A stretch of 64,000 bases of DNA from Phoebastria nigripes (lineage: Eukaryota > Chordata > Aves > Procellariiformes > Diomedeidae). The DNA lies in contig JAYKAV010003099.1 in assembly GCA_035582835.1 (NCBI GenBank), forward strand, positions 1,118,459 to 1,182,458. The letters are read 5' to 3'. Below the pieces are notes generated by a model. It was not told the DNA's origin and searched no databases. It saw only the letters and a program-made list of their open reading frames with translations. Shown piece by piece: positions 1 through 38,074 of this stretch (position 1 is its first letter; each line of letters starts with the position of its first letter). The position numbers and the translations under genes are program-made.

Positions 1-26328
<26,328 letters not shown>

Positions 26329-26737
26329 GGAGCCCCCGCCGCGTCCCGCGCCCCTGCCGGGGGCCGANGGGCTCCGGGGAGAGGTGGTGAAGAAGAGGAC
26401 GGCCAGCTGGAGGGGAGGCTGTTGCCGCCCGCGGGTGCCCGTTGCCCCGGGGGAAGGNGATGCCCAGCCTGGCTTTGCGCTGTGGAAGGGATGCCCAGCC
26501 CCCCGCAGGGACGGGGCAGCCGGACAGACCAACGGCCGGCGGTCGTACGCTCCGTGGCTTTTAACTTTTTATACGAATACCGCAACTAGTGAGAAAGTCT
26601 TCGCTGGTGCTGGTGGGACGTGGCTGAGACCAGATGACAAATGACCCTGTGTGAGCAGAAGGCCTGCGTTTAATCTTGTCCCCAGACAATGCAGGTCGTT
26701 TGCATTTGATGAGGTTTGTCAATCCAAGACCAAAACC

Positions 26738-26756
26738 CTCCTCCTCCTCCTCCTCC
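26738..26756 (+). repeat. (CTC)n microsatellite in the KCNT1 3' UTR
   Basis: About six perfect CTC units. Confidence 0.85.
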
Positions 26757-26900
26757 ACCAGGTATCCCCTGGGGTACCAAACTTCTGCTCTTTTACCCAA
26801 CTCATGTTCTTCATCCTCTGTTGGTTTTCTGTTATGGGCGTCAATGAGGGGAGCGCTTGGAGCTGTGCCGGGAGGCGGGGAAGGACTTGCCGGCAGCCGT

Positions 26901-26925
26901 GGGATGGGATGGGATGGGATGGGAC
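26901..26925 (+). repeat. (GGGAT)5 microsatellite in the KCNT1 3' UTR
   Basis: Four perfect GGGAT units and one GGGAC. Confidence 0.85.
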
Positions 26926-27735
26926 GGGGTCCGGTGCCATGGCAGGGGCTGCGCTGCCTCCAGCGCGTCTCAGCATCTCACAAACCAAAACACACCAAAC
27001 CCAGGTGACTGAAAGCCGTGCCATCCCTGCGGCAACGCCTGTCATCAGACGTGCCCGGCTCTAGCCCGAGCCCCGGCTGCGGGCATGGTGCCCCTGGGTT
27101 TGCATCCCCCACCGAGCTTGTCCCCCATCGCTGCTGCTGTTGGAGCTGAGCTGTCTGGGGCTGCCCCGGGGGGGACGAGGGACTCGGGGATCCCCGTCCT
27201 GGGGGGTGGGACGGGGCAGGCTGGCCGGGGACACGCACCGTTGGGTGTTGTGGGTCGGTGTCTCGGCTCAGCCCCTTCCCCTCCTTCCAGGGGCAGGTTG
27301 GGGCCCGACACCCCCCCCGGCTGCGCAGCCTGGACGTGGCTTCCCCTCCTTCCTCTCCCCTGGGCCACGGACCGGCGACCCCGGTGAGGGCAGCGGGTTC
27401 TGCCCGCTCCCCCCTGCCCGCCGCAGCCCCCCCGGCAGCTCCGTCCACCCTCGCTCAACTTCATAACCCAGCAAAACCACGTGTCCAGCGGCTTCGCCTG
27501 CAGCAGAGGTGCATGATGTACAGAACAGCGTTAAACCATACACCGCAGCATAGCATACGCTGGCCAACCCCTTTCGGGCTGCATCGGCCGACCCGTAGAG
27601 ACCTTTCGATAGCAGAAACACGAGATGTATTTTCCATCTATTTTTGCACACTTTACAACACTGATGTGTAAAGGTTTTAGTTGACTGCCAAGTGAATAAC
27701 TGGGTTGTTAACTTTATATACTTTTGCATTCATAT

Positions 27736-27741
27736 ATTAAA
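27736..27741 (+). terminator. KCNT1: KCNT1 poly(A) signal ATTAAA (proximal candidate)
   Basis: ATTAAA lies 13 bases before a run of 24 T, a very U-rich downstream element. This is the best placed poly(A) site after the stop codon, 1.4 kb downstream. Confidence 0.55.
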
Positions 27742-27753
27742 ACTCCAATGTGA

Positions 27754-27777
27754 TTTTTTTTTTTTTTTTTTTTTTTT
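27754..27777 (+). repeat. Poly(T) tract, 24 bases
   Basis: An uninterrupted T run directly after the proximal KCNT1 poly(A) signal; it could act as the U-rich downstream element. Confidence 0.9.
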
Positions 27778-27895
27778 AACGAGAGGCCTGTAAAGCACAA
27801 CGTCACCATGAAATCCCATCAGCCATCCCCGACTCACTGCCAGCTGAATGGTTTATTGCCATTAACATTTGCCATTCATTCCCCATGACACCCCC

Positions 27896-27901
27896 AATAA
27901 A
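27896..27901 (+). terminator. KCNT1: Candidate KCNT1 poly(A) signal AATAAA
   Basis: Canonical AATAAA 160 bases after the ATTAAA, followed by GTTGTTTAC. It could be an alternative cleavage site of the same cluster. Confidence 0.4.
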
Positions 27902-28224
27902 AGTTGTTTACAAAAAAGAAAAAAAAAACCCAAACCTGTTTAAAATTGCAGTTTTAAACAGTTGGTGAGCTGTCCCGGGGCAGCCCCAGCCCGCGGGGAC
28001 GTGCTGCAGCGATGGGGGAGAGAGGCGTGTGAGAGGAACGAGGCTGCCCGGGGCGGGGTAGGACCTGTCCCGAGGCTGGCACTGCCTCGAGAAGGTGTTG
28101 AGAAAGACCTTCAGTGCCTGGATGGGGTTTGGGTCCATCTTTTTTCTTTTATTTTACTGTTATTTTTTTTCCTGATGTGCTGGCCAAGAGGCCCTGGGTG
28201 ACCTGCACCAGGCACCGGCAGTCG

Positions 28225-28254
28225 ACGGCACGGCACGGCACGGCACGGCACGGC
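28225..28254 (+). repeat. (ACGGC)6 CpG-bearing pentamer repeat
   Basis: Six near-perfect ACGGC units, each with one CpG, just after the KCNT1 3' end. Confidence 0.88.
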
Positions 28255-28794
28255 GCGGGCTGGGAGAGGTACCGCAGGTAAAAGCGATGAGCCCAGCCCG
28301 CCAGCCCGACCCTTCCGCTACGCTTAGATGGGGGCAGGAACAGACCGGTCTCTGATGCTTTTTGGGGTTGTTTTGGGTTTTTTTTTTGAATTATTAATTT
28401 TTTATCTATTTCGTTCAGGCAGATACATGTTTTATTTATTTCCATTTGTAACCTAGCATGCCAAAAATATCATTTAAAATAAAAAAAAGAAAGAAGTTGT
28501 TTCAGGCTAAAAGTGAGCGCAGTTGAAGTACAAAAGCACACGTCGGGTCTGTGTTAATTTAAAGCCTCAAGATGCTCAGATAACTCCAGAAATGGCTCTT
28601 CACGTTTTAATACATTTAATTGTCTAGACTTCAGATAGACGATTTTCCAGTCCCCACTTAGCTTTCAAGGGAGAGTGGAACAAAGCGGTATTACAGGTTT
28701 TAAAAAACAAAACCCAACAAAACCCCAAGCAGCGTGGGCGATGCGATTATCTGCACGTGTTTAACTACTCGGAACATAACAGGTTTTAATATTT

Positions 28795-29030
28795 TTTTTT
28801 CGCTGGACTGGCTGCGGGGGTAACGCGCTCGGCAAGCGCAGCGTCGGCGAGCGGGGAGCAGCGAGCGCAGCTCCTGCGGCGCCGCGCTTCCCAGCTCCAC
28901 CCAGCCAGCCCCGAGCACCATGTGCCAAAGGGCGCAGCCCCGAGCTGCCGAGGGAAGGGTCCTCGTGCCAGAGGCCCCGCCGGCTGCGAAGACAGCGGGT
29001 GAGGGCAGGAGCTCGGCTTTAGGTACCTCT
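28795..29030. promoter_or_regulatory. Orphan CpG-rich island between the two genes
   Basis: A GC-rich block of about 230 bases, dense in CpG (runs such as ACGCGCTCGGC and GCGTCGGCGAGCG), inside otherwise AT-rich DNA. It is neither a known exon nor at either gene's 5' end. It might be a promoter of an unannotated transcript or a remnant. It is open on the minus strand, which is common for GC-rich DNA. Confidence 0.35.
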
Positions 29031-30090
29031 CCTTCCTCCCTGGGCACTCTCGCTTCTTAGTGACCCTTAACTCGAGGAGATAATTAACGTAAGAGGAAAC
29101 CCAGATACCAAAAGAAGTATAGCCTATATGTGGTTTGTGATACTATTAAGATAACAACCCTCAATATTACTGTATTTTGACAATGCTTCTGTTTCTTCAA
29201 TGTATAAATATATGTATTTAAAAGGAAAGCTATGTGTATAAACCATACGCGTTTTGCATACATTCTTTCTAGGGTGTAAATTTATAGCAGACATTCTAAT
29301 GGGATGTTGAAATAAATACTGTAGATACTCACCTGTGGTCAATGCAAGTCTAAGAACAAACGTTTAATTTTTCTAATTCTTTAGACTCAGTTACAATACT
29401 AATGTAAAAACAAAAGTATTTTATTTTTGTAATGGTCCTGGAAACATTGATGCATCAAGAAGAGTTGTTTCTGCTCATAAAAGGGCTGTCTTGGAGGGGG
29501 GCACAGCGGAGGACCTTCCCCTGGACCCAGCCTGGTACAACCCTGTCCTGCACTTCCCCTGGGGAGAGGAATTGCTTCCAGCTGCTGACAAAAAAAACTT
29601 AGAAAAAATATGATTTTCTGAAGGAAACGGTCGTGTTCCAATGCAGAGACACGACAGCCCCTGGGGAACGCAGAAACGAGGANGGCTGTGATATTTTCAG
29701 GTTTACCAGCAAACGGCTCCATCGCATGTTACGTGTCCACTAACGGTTTCATATGCTAAATATGGACTAAATCCATATATCACGATGCATTAAAGTAAAA
29801 TCAAATACTCAAACAAATGTTAGAGGATATTTATTTCCTGTTATACCCCTTTTTACTTCAATCTATACGGAACATGACGTTTTTATTTCCCCAGAGTGAG
29901 AGACCTGTCATCTCTCACGGTCAGCTCGCGCATGGATTTTTATCAGCAACGGCAGATAAAACTCCCATCCTTCCTCTCCGAGACCTACTTTTGTGACGCG
30001 TTCTGCTGGGATGCGCTGCAGACAGCCAACTGGAGATGTTTTTGTACAATTATTGTGAAGATGCTTCACATTTCTGTAAAGACAAATGAC

Positions 30091-30096
30091 AATAAA
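30091..30096 (+). terminator. Candidate distal poly(A) signal AATAAA, plus strand
   Basis: AATAAA followed within 30-50 bases by a T/GT-rich stretch (gtcttattttgttctgg). It would give KCNT1 a 3' UTR of about 3.8 kb, or end an unannotated transcript. Position is the only support. Confidence 0.3.
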
Positions 30097-33000
30097 AGAG
30101 CTGCATGCAGCGACAGTAGAGCCTGCTGTCTTATTTTGTTCTGGGAGCAAACCTTTATTTTAAAATCCATGGCAAAATGTGGCTTTAGAGTGCCAAAGTC
30201 CTAAGACGTATGAGCCTGCGTTTCAAGTCATCTCTTCCAAAGCTGGGACGCATGAAAACTTTTTTTTTTAACCTCAGTTTTCAGGACTCTTTGTGCATGA
30301 ATGTAGAGAGGGCGTCAGAGGTGCTGTTGTGTTACAATAACAGTACAACTCCAACATTGTATTTAAGGGTCATTTAATTAATTTATTTAATCCTTATTTT
30401 CTATGATTCACAAATGCATTAAATTGTGTGGCTTTAATTTAAATGAACTTTTTTTTTTTTTTTTTGCTGAAGTTGACCAGGATTCAGTACGTGTTCTTCT
30501 ACCTCTAGACACCAAAATTTTCCACTGACTCTCTGGTTCACGTCCACGGCCCAAGATTTCCAGAAAGAGAACCCAGTTCTAGAGCATACCACACAAATAC
30601 ACATAGATTTTAAGTTTGCGATCAAATGCAAACAGCAGGCAACTAGAGATTGTTTTTATTAGGCATTTTAAGAAAAGACTGTAAAAATATACTACGTTTA
30701 CTTAAAACATTCAGAAGGACACAAACAATATACCTTAACTAGTGAAGATAATTCTAGGATTAAGATACGTACAAGTGAGAAGTCGCTGTAAACTTACCCA
30801 AGTCAAGGAGGACAGCAGGAAGCCAGGTCCCTGTTAAAATTACTTTTTAACTATTGTCTTTATACAAGACAAATCTATACGTGGAGAACAAATTCCTTCT
30901 GATTTTCCAGTACAGCTGAATTATAATGATTGCAACCAAAAGAAGGTAATTTCAATGCCACCAATAACAGCCCTCACTGGTACGAAAACCCAAAGACCGC
31001 AGAGAGGATCTAATACTCCGTACAAGCAGCCACAGGTAACGGCTCATTCTGAACAAGCATTTCTAGTTACGTGGTTCGTTAGCTACAACGCAAAACTCAG
31101 TATTTTTTTCGACATCTCTGCATTTGCCGTAGTTGGTTAAAAAGAATTGTTATTACCGAGGGTGGTCTTTCTAGTGAAGTTGTGGAGGCTTGTCCACGCG
31201 CCCACGGCATCGCAGCGCTCTTCATTTCTTAAGCGGGCTGGGGTTTGATTGCCTCCTGGCTGCGAGATCTCCCCTAACTACCTGCGTTTCTCAACAACCC
31301 CCAACCACTCTGCGTTACGATTTCCAGGGTTGTGTCTCGCTTTACCGTTGTTTGTGTCACTGTCACCAGATCCTGTGTTTCTCAGTTGCTTTGTCGCCGT
31401 GCCAGGAGGACTTCATTGCTTCTCAAGAGTAGGTTCTTCACCTGGTTACCTGCTTTTTATCTTGCTTCACCTTCCACACCAACAGAAGCAGTAAAAGAAG
31501 AGGAGATAATACGGCAAAATGAACCAAAATTCACTTAAAACTTTGCCCCAGTTGAGAAAAATTAGCCTCTAACACTGAAAACTTCTTTTAGAAGAGGAAA
31601 ATCTAGAGCACTAAAATATACATTAGAAGGAAAAAAAGAACAGTATTGATGTGGCTGGGAAACAAAAAGGAAACCAAATCCATGAAGGATTTTTTATTTT
31701 ACTGAAAATTCAGTTTTTATAGTTATTCCCTGAAAGACATACATTCAAAAGNAGTAAGTTTTTCCTTTGGTAAGATTTCCATGCCAATTACCATGGTAAT
31801 GCCANGGTAATTCTGGGAGTTTTGTATGCTTCAAACCATTCTTTCAAGTGCCTTATTTGAATTTTAACAAATGCTGTATATTGAATATTTAATCATCCCT
31901 GCTGCACACATCAATTTAAGAAGCTTTCCCCAGAGTTCTTCCCCCCAGTATAATAAATATGTTATTTCTGAACCAGTTCAGAGGGATGTATCAGAAAACT
32001 ATGACAGTATTTCAGTACCAAGATGTAATTTGAAAGTAGATTTATATTTAGCACAGACAAGCAAATAAATCCATCCTGTAATTCTGCAACAGAAATGTGA
32101 CCGTGTTCAGCATTCGTTGTGCACACCAGCATTCCGCTGAAAAGGCGGGCTGGCGAATGAAGGCAGGCGCATAAAATATCACAGCTACCCTTGCTGTCAC
32201 AAAATGTGTTTTGAAAAGCACAATATGAAGTAATGCACTAAACCTTCAAGGCAGCATCGTATTGAGGACAGCTGCAAGTCAGAGACGTTCCCAAGAGCCA
32301 TTCCTTTCGCTGCCGGTGGGCTTCCAGATGTCGCAGCTAGAGCCTTTTCCAGGAGGGAAGCATTCAGCAGCTCTGTGAAACAAAAAGCGTATCCCTAGAA
32401 AAATCTATCACTTAAATGTCTAAATATGCTTTAGATAACTAACACAGCACAATCTTGCAATGTGAAGTGTACGGAAAGAATCAATCCTGCAAAGTAAAAA
32501 GGGAATAGACTAAAGGTAACTCAATTTTCATTTCATATTTCTATCATAATGAGTCTTTCAATTTCTGGAATATATCCCTTTTGCCATATGGACTGTATTT
32601 AATATAGTTCAGCTACCAAAACACTAGCTTATTTTTGTCATTTATTCTACCCAAACATTGAGTAATTTTCTGTCTGCAGTCTGGGGGACAAGAATAGCTA
32701 ACCATAAGATCTGGGATCATTTATGAACTGAAAAAAAAGCAGCATTTTAATTAGGTAATCTTTTCAGTTAATTTGACCTTCATCCAGAAGGGCCATTCCA
32801 TTTCCTTCATATGAAGATCCACAGTTACAACAGCGGTTTTCTTTGGATGACTTCATATTATGGACTTTTGACAGTCGAACTGTCCAGGTAAAACAGAAGA
32901 GAAGAGACAGGCATTTTGCTGTGCTTTTTACAGTATAAGCTCAGTCATGTCCTCCTCTTACTCTCCAATATTACCCTAGGCAATACACTTAGTACAGAAG

Positions 33001-33254
33001 TAGATCTATCATACGGTATCCAGAATATATTGCCATCTTTAATGCTCAGTACTGTACACAGTAACGTTGCCAGAAATCACTTAAAATGATATGAGGCATT
33101 AACATATAAAATTATAAATGAAGTGAGAATCTCTATAATACCCAAATCTTTAGCGTTCAGATCACACAGGACATTTTACAGCAGAGCTTTGATAAACGTT
33201 TCAGACTTTCACCTGCAATCTTATTAATTTTATTGCCTGCTAAATTCAGCGTGG

Positions 33255-33564
33255 TCAGGTTAGTGAAATCGGTAACACATTGGGTCTCATTTCCTGAACA
33301 ATATTCGGAGATACCGAACAATTTTCTGACCGTTCAGGTTTGGAAAGCCACGAAGCAGAAATTGTGGCCGAGTGGTTTCGATACAAACTGAGCTTTGTCG
33401 GGGTTCTGGAGGGAGAGAAGGCTCCAGGTTCAGTTCTTGCGATGCTGCTGTTTGCTAGAGGGAGGCTTGCACAGGCTGCAAAGGGGGGTGCTGAAGGCGG
33501 TGGAGCCGGTAACTCCGGTCTTGGTTGCAACAAGGGCAGGGGAGGCCAGGCTTCCTGGGGGATC
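33255..33564 (-). other. Candidate unannotated terminal exon, minus strand, unknown protein
   Basis: On the minus strand a strong polypyrimidine acceptor (cctctgccttgttccctag) is followed by 102 open codons and a TGA. The product is Pro/Ser-rich ([12 protein letters not shown] early; SRTPTKLSLYRNHSATISAS later) and matches nothing I can name. About eleven CpGs in 260 bases are unusual here. The plus strand is also partly open, as expected for GC-rich DNA, so this may be chance or a regulatory patch. Confidence 0.25.
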
Positions 33565-36500
33565 TAGGGAACAAGGCAGAGGAATGCTTGCATGAATACA
33601 GACAGGTAATTTCTTTTCATGTATCAGGATTTAATCTCCTCACAGTTTTAAAGACAAAAGATTAAAGATGTTCTAGCCGGATTGTGAAATGCGAACATGA
33701 ATGTGGAAAATTAAGCTCTTGTTACTAAAGCATAAGGTTATTTTTTTTAATAGCAAAATTTTCCCAATGCTAATATAAGTACTAAACAAATGGTTTACTA
33801 TAGACCAGAATTATAAGAAAGGTCTTTAAAATACTGTTATATTAACATGGATTAATACAGGCTACTGCAAAGAACTCGGACATTGGCTAACTCTGCAAAA
33901 CACTGTAGTTCTAGTCTTCAATTCTTTTATGCGCACACAAAAAAATCCCAAAATTACTGACAAATTACTAATGGCGACCCTAACAGACCCAACCAAGATT
34001 ACGCAAACAACATATTCCTATTTAAGAAAGTTTAAGTAGTAGGAATGGCATTTTTGATACCACTTGGAACAGAAGAGCAAAAATACACCTTTTCATATGC
34101 ACACGGGAATCTTGAGATCTTCAAAACCCCTAAAACCAAAATAAGCCTTAATATACCTGCAAACAGAAAGCTCAGAACCATAAGGGAAATATTTTGCTTA
34201 TATAATAATTTTATACTGATAATGTATCTAAATAACATTTTAAAAAAGACTAAATATTTTTCACTTACTATGTGATAATAGTAGTCCATTGTCTGAATGG
34301 TGATCTCAAGTTCATTGCAAAATTTTAAATACAGTGTGGGCAATATACTTACATTCCATGATGTGAAAGTTCCTCCTGTAATTCCGGTATCTTTGTCCTG
34401 ACAATTTGCGTGAGATAAAGGACTGTAACAATGCATGTCATACCCTTTTGTCAAAAAAAAAAAAAAAAAAGTCAAGTTCACTGTTTTCTTCTCTTGGTTT
34501 CTAAAGCATATGACAGAGGCGGATTAAAAGTGCCTTCATATTGTGACTGCTCACGATTACCTGTGGAGAATCTCTTCGGATGCGTCACATCAATGTTCCT
34601 TGGTTGCTGCAACAACGTATTAAAGCTAAAGCCATGATCAGACTTGCCATCCATCGAAATTTTAAGTATATCATAATACACATGTAACACCAAAAAAAAA
34701 AAAGTTACAGAGGTAAGATGAAGTAAACTTTTTCTCCCATTTTTAATACTCAGTCTTCATATATATAATTAAACAACAGAACATCTGATCAATGTAAATG
34801 AGGACAAGAATTCCATTTTTTCGGCTTTAATGTGTTGAAAGATGTATTTTAGACATCTAAAAAATATACTCAAGTCGACCACATGAATATCTCAATTTCA
34901 AACTGTCCTGAAGAGTATTATATAAAAGTTTTCACTTATCAGAAGCACACACAAAACACCTCCCACACAAAATACTTCACAGATTTCTCCAGTTCTGCAT
35001 ATGTAAGATAGCAGTAAAAATAGGTACAAAAATCAATCTCAAAAATCTTCTTTGCATGTCACTTTCTGGAGTGGTGTCCTCGGNGTGTCACAGAAAAAAC
35101 CAGCCTCATCTGAAGTCTCCGAATTCAGCTACTGTTTGTCACCTTCACCACAAAACCCACTGCAGAAATCGGACCTTGTGACTCGTCCCCACCGCTGCCA
35201 TCCTCAGTCACACCAGAACATGCAGCCACCTGCAGCTCACTGAACTGCTTAAAATGAACTAAACTTAAAACCCTAATTAACTGAAAGCTGTTTAATTGGA
35301 TAAGCATAGCATGGATAATACCTTAATACACAACCAGAAAGACTGGCTACACTAACGTACNACAGAAGAAAAACCCCAGGTGTGATCCTGCTGTCAGAAA
35401 GTACAACAGATACCAAATTCCACGGACAGTCAGTTCAGAGCAAAGACCTTGTTTGTTGCTATATTTAAAAAACCAAAACCCCAAAAAACCCAAACAACAA
35501 AGTGAGGGGGTTTTGAGTGTTCTGACACTGCCTCTAGTGATCAGCTCTGAAGACTTTTGGGGAAAAAAGCAAAAGGAATGGAAAATTCAAATCCTGAGAA
35601 CTCATTCATGTTACTCCTACTTTACACTATAGCCCCAAACCATTGGTTGTAGTAAGTGGAAACTCCAGAGAGATCAGCAGTTTCTACGCTCTTAACTCTC
35701 CAGTGTAGAGGGGAGAAAAGTCAGATTTTTGGTTTTTTGGCACATTCAACCATTCTGGCCGCCCAGCATATAGTGTTGAACTGTATTAAGGTTTTCAAAA
35801 TAAGTCAGTATTTTCAAAACTCAGATTATTCTTGCTTGAACTCTTACTCTACCGGAGAGCATGATGAAAATGAGACAAAGACACATTAACTCAAATGCAA
35901 ACAGCACGTGCAAATACACAACAGACTGATGTATGAAAGTTTGAGAAAAAGAAATTGCATTTAAAAGCACTTTAAAGATGTACATTCTTGTATTTATTAT
36001 GTGTAAGAAACTATAAGAAATCGAGAGAGGTCAAAGACAGATCTACTTTCGTACTACTCTATATGGGAAACTAATTCTCCAGCTCAGAGGGAACACAGCG
36101 AGCGTGCTGTGGTCCATTTCCAGGGAGCACTACAAAAGGCCCACAGATTGTGCGGCTTAGGCACGTCTTCAGAAAATTCAGTGGGGAAAAAAAAACTATC
36201 ACTTGTTTTTAGGCAGCTATTACAGTTTATTTCCCTTCTACAGTCAGTAGGAAAAGCTGATACNGTAGCCGTACCTAAAGCTCCTGCTCTCTCCTCCTGC
36301 CCAAACTCCCAGGAAGCACGACGAGAACCTTTGTGAGCAGCGGGGAGGTTTTTTTAGCCAAAGCCAGTTCTGCTTGCTTTTACACAGCTAAGAGGGAACA
36401 ACCCTGGCTCCAATTAATCCTGGTAAAAAACAAACTAAACAAACAGCTTAAGCTGCAGGTTGACAAATCATTTCCATTTATCCACGGGAGGCACCCAGGC

Positions 36501-37250
36501 ATATAGGATAGTACCATACTACAGAAATAACCGGTAACTTTCCACGCATGTCAACTGTAAGGGCGTTTACTTTCCACAGTACCCTCAAGCGGCTGTGGCA
36601 AGGACAACATTTCATATTCTAAGCAGTGATTTTTAGAAGAAGTGACACCAGCAAGTAAGATGTTGGCACCATTCTTCCACGGCGGTTACCAGTGTACAGA
36701 TCACCTAACTATTGCTACACATAATGATTTTCAGTCATTGAAAGTGAAGCATTAAGCATGATGTCACTAAAACCACAGTTAGAAATCCTATGTATTCAGA
36801 ATTCGATACACTTAACACAAAAACCACTGCTAACAAAGATACNTAGTCACGGTCCTACAACCACATTTTACCCTGGGCTGACACCAAGCAGTGAACTCAT
36901 TGAAGTTGACATTTTGGATTATACAAAACCTGTTTAAGAAAATGAATTATTCTCCTTTCTACAAAACACTGTCTGCATTTGCCTACACGCATCTACAGTT
37001 TTCCCACATCCCTCTGCATATTCACCCACAAATTCTATGTTATGTCCTTACAAACAAGCTTCTCTCTCTCCCCCTGTTTCCAAACTAAATTAATACACCA
37101 TATTCCTTGCCAAGGTATTTGAGATTAATGTTTTTTCAATAACTAAAACTCAAGACTATTAGTTTTTCAGATAATTTAATCTCTTAGAAAATGACTTACT
37201 CCTCTACTTCCTCTATCATCCTCAGCTTGGGACTTGGGACTACACGCTGC

Positions 37251-37464
37251 CTACAGATGAAGAATTCCCGCCCTCCTCTCCCTCTCCAAATGGACGTCAC
37301 CTCCTATTGTTTCCAGTAGTAAACGAAGCCACATTGCAGCAGGAAAAATAAGGACCTGATCTAGCGCAATGAGCTCCAGGAGGACACTGAAGGTGCCATC
37401 GCCTTCTTTTATTCCAGCCCTTTCTATGTCTATGGGCAGCGATACCTCAGCCTGAATGAAATAC
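37251..37464 (-). other. Candidate unannotated exon, minus strand, unknown protein
   Basis: A consensus acceptor (cttttctgtatttcattcag) precedes about 70 open codons with a hydrophobic-rich product containing LPIDIERAGIKEGDGTFSVL and LIFPAAMWLRLLLETIGG. An internal donor-like GGAG|GTGACG could end it early. It holds seven CpGs in an AT-rich setting. It lies just downstream of CAMSAP1 on the same strand, so it could be a read-through 3' exon. No family match. Confidence 0.22.
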
Positions 37465-38074
37465 AGAAAAGTACAAATCACTGGAAACACGGATTTTTTT
37501 TTTTTTTTTTTTTTTAAATCTCTACAAACAAGGACTATCTTCTTTGAAAAATTTATTGTACAGTCACAGAAAGCTATTTCTGCATTGGAAAAGTCTATAG
37601 TTTTGAGAATGCAAATTTCACTTCTGTGCAACCAATATGGATTCATTATGAAGCTTAAACAACCAGCTTATTTCTAAATTCTAGAGGCAACTTGTCTTTA
37701 CAAATCACAAGCAAGCTAATACTGAAGAGCCCAACAAAAGAAATCCTCTTGGTGCTTCCAAAATTCTGCCACTAACTGGATACACAGATCAAAGAAAACC
37801 CACCAGCCAGATTCAAGAGTCTGAAGACTGATGAAATAAATCCTTAAAGAGACTGTTAAATTACTTTCCAATTTTCTGAAAGCCTTTTGGTCAAATTCTT
37901 GCACATTGTAATCAGGGTCAGGAGAACTAAGCTCTTGTCACAAAGTTATTACAGCTACTTACAGGTGAAGCTTTCTAAGAGCACAACCAAACATAGAATA
38001 GCACATCTTTAAAGCATATTAGTTCTTTGAGGGGATGAAGTGTCACAACAACAGAAGTACACATGAAATAAAAA

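Larger units (their letters stand above)
26329..27757 (+). other. KCNT1: KCNT1 3' UTR (proximal form)
   Basis: GC-rich at first, AT-rich near its end, and with no conserved reading frame. It contains TCC and GGGAT short repeats. The end is set by inference just before the T24 tract that follows the ATTAAA at 27736. Confidence 0.6.

Noticed and set aside
30434..30640. Possible processed retrocopy with a poly(A) tail on the minus strand (T17 at 30449-30465)
   Set aside because: No parent gene is recognisable and no target-site duplication is evident.
34032..34690. Two minus-strand open segments with donor-like ends (GTAAGT near 34373 and GTAATC near 34557)
   Set aside because: Two different frames look equally protein-like over the first, and no convincing acceptor precedes the second. 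Too ambiguous to list as exons.
35052..36336. Short GC-rich open fragments at 35.1-35.2 and 36.1-36.3 kb
   Set aside because: Open in conflicting frames on both strands, without paired splice sites. Kept only as GC-rich patches.
37716..37904. A 62-codon minus-strand frame with an aromatic-rich product
   Set aside because: Weak acceptor context, AT-rich and unrelated to neighbours; consistent with chance.
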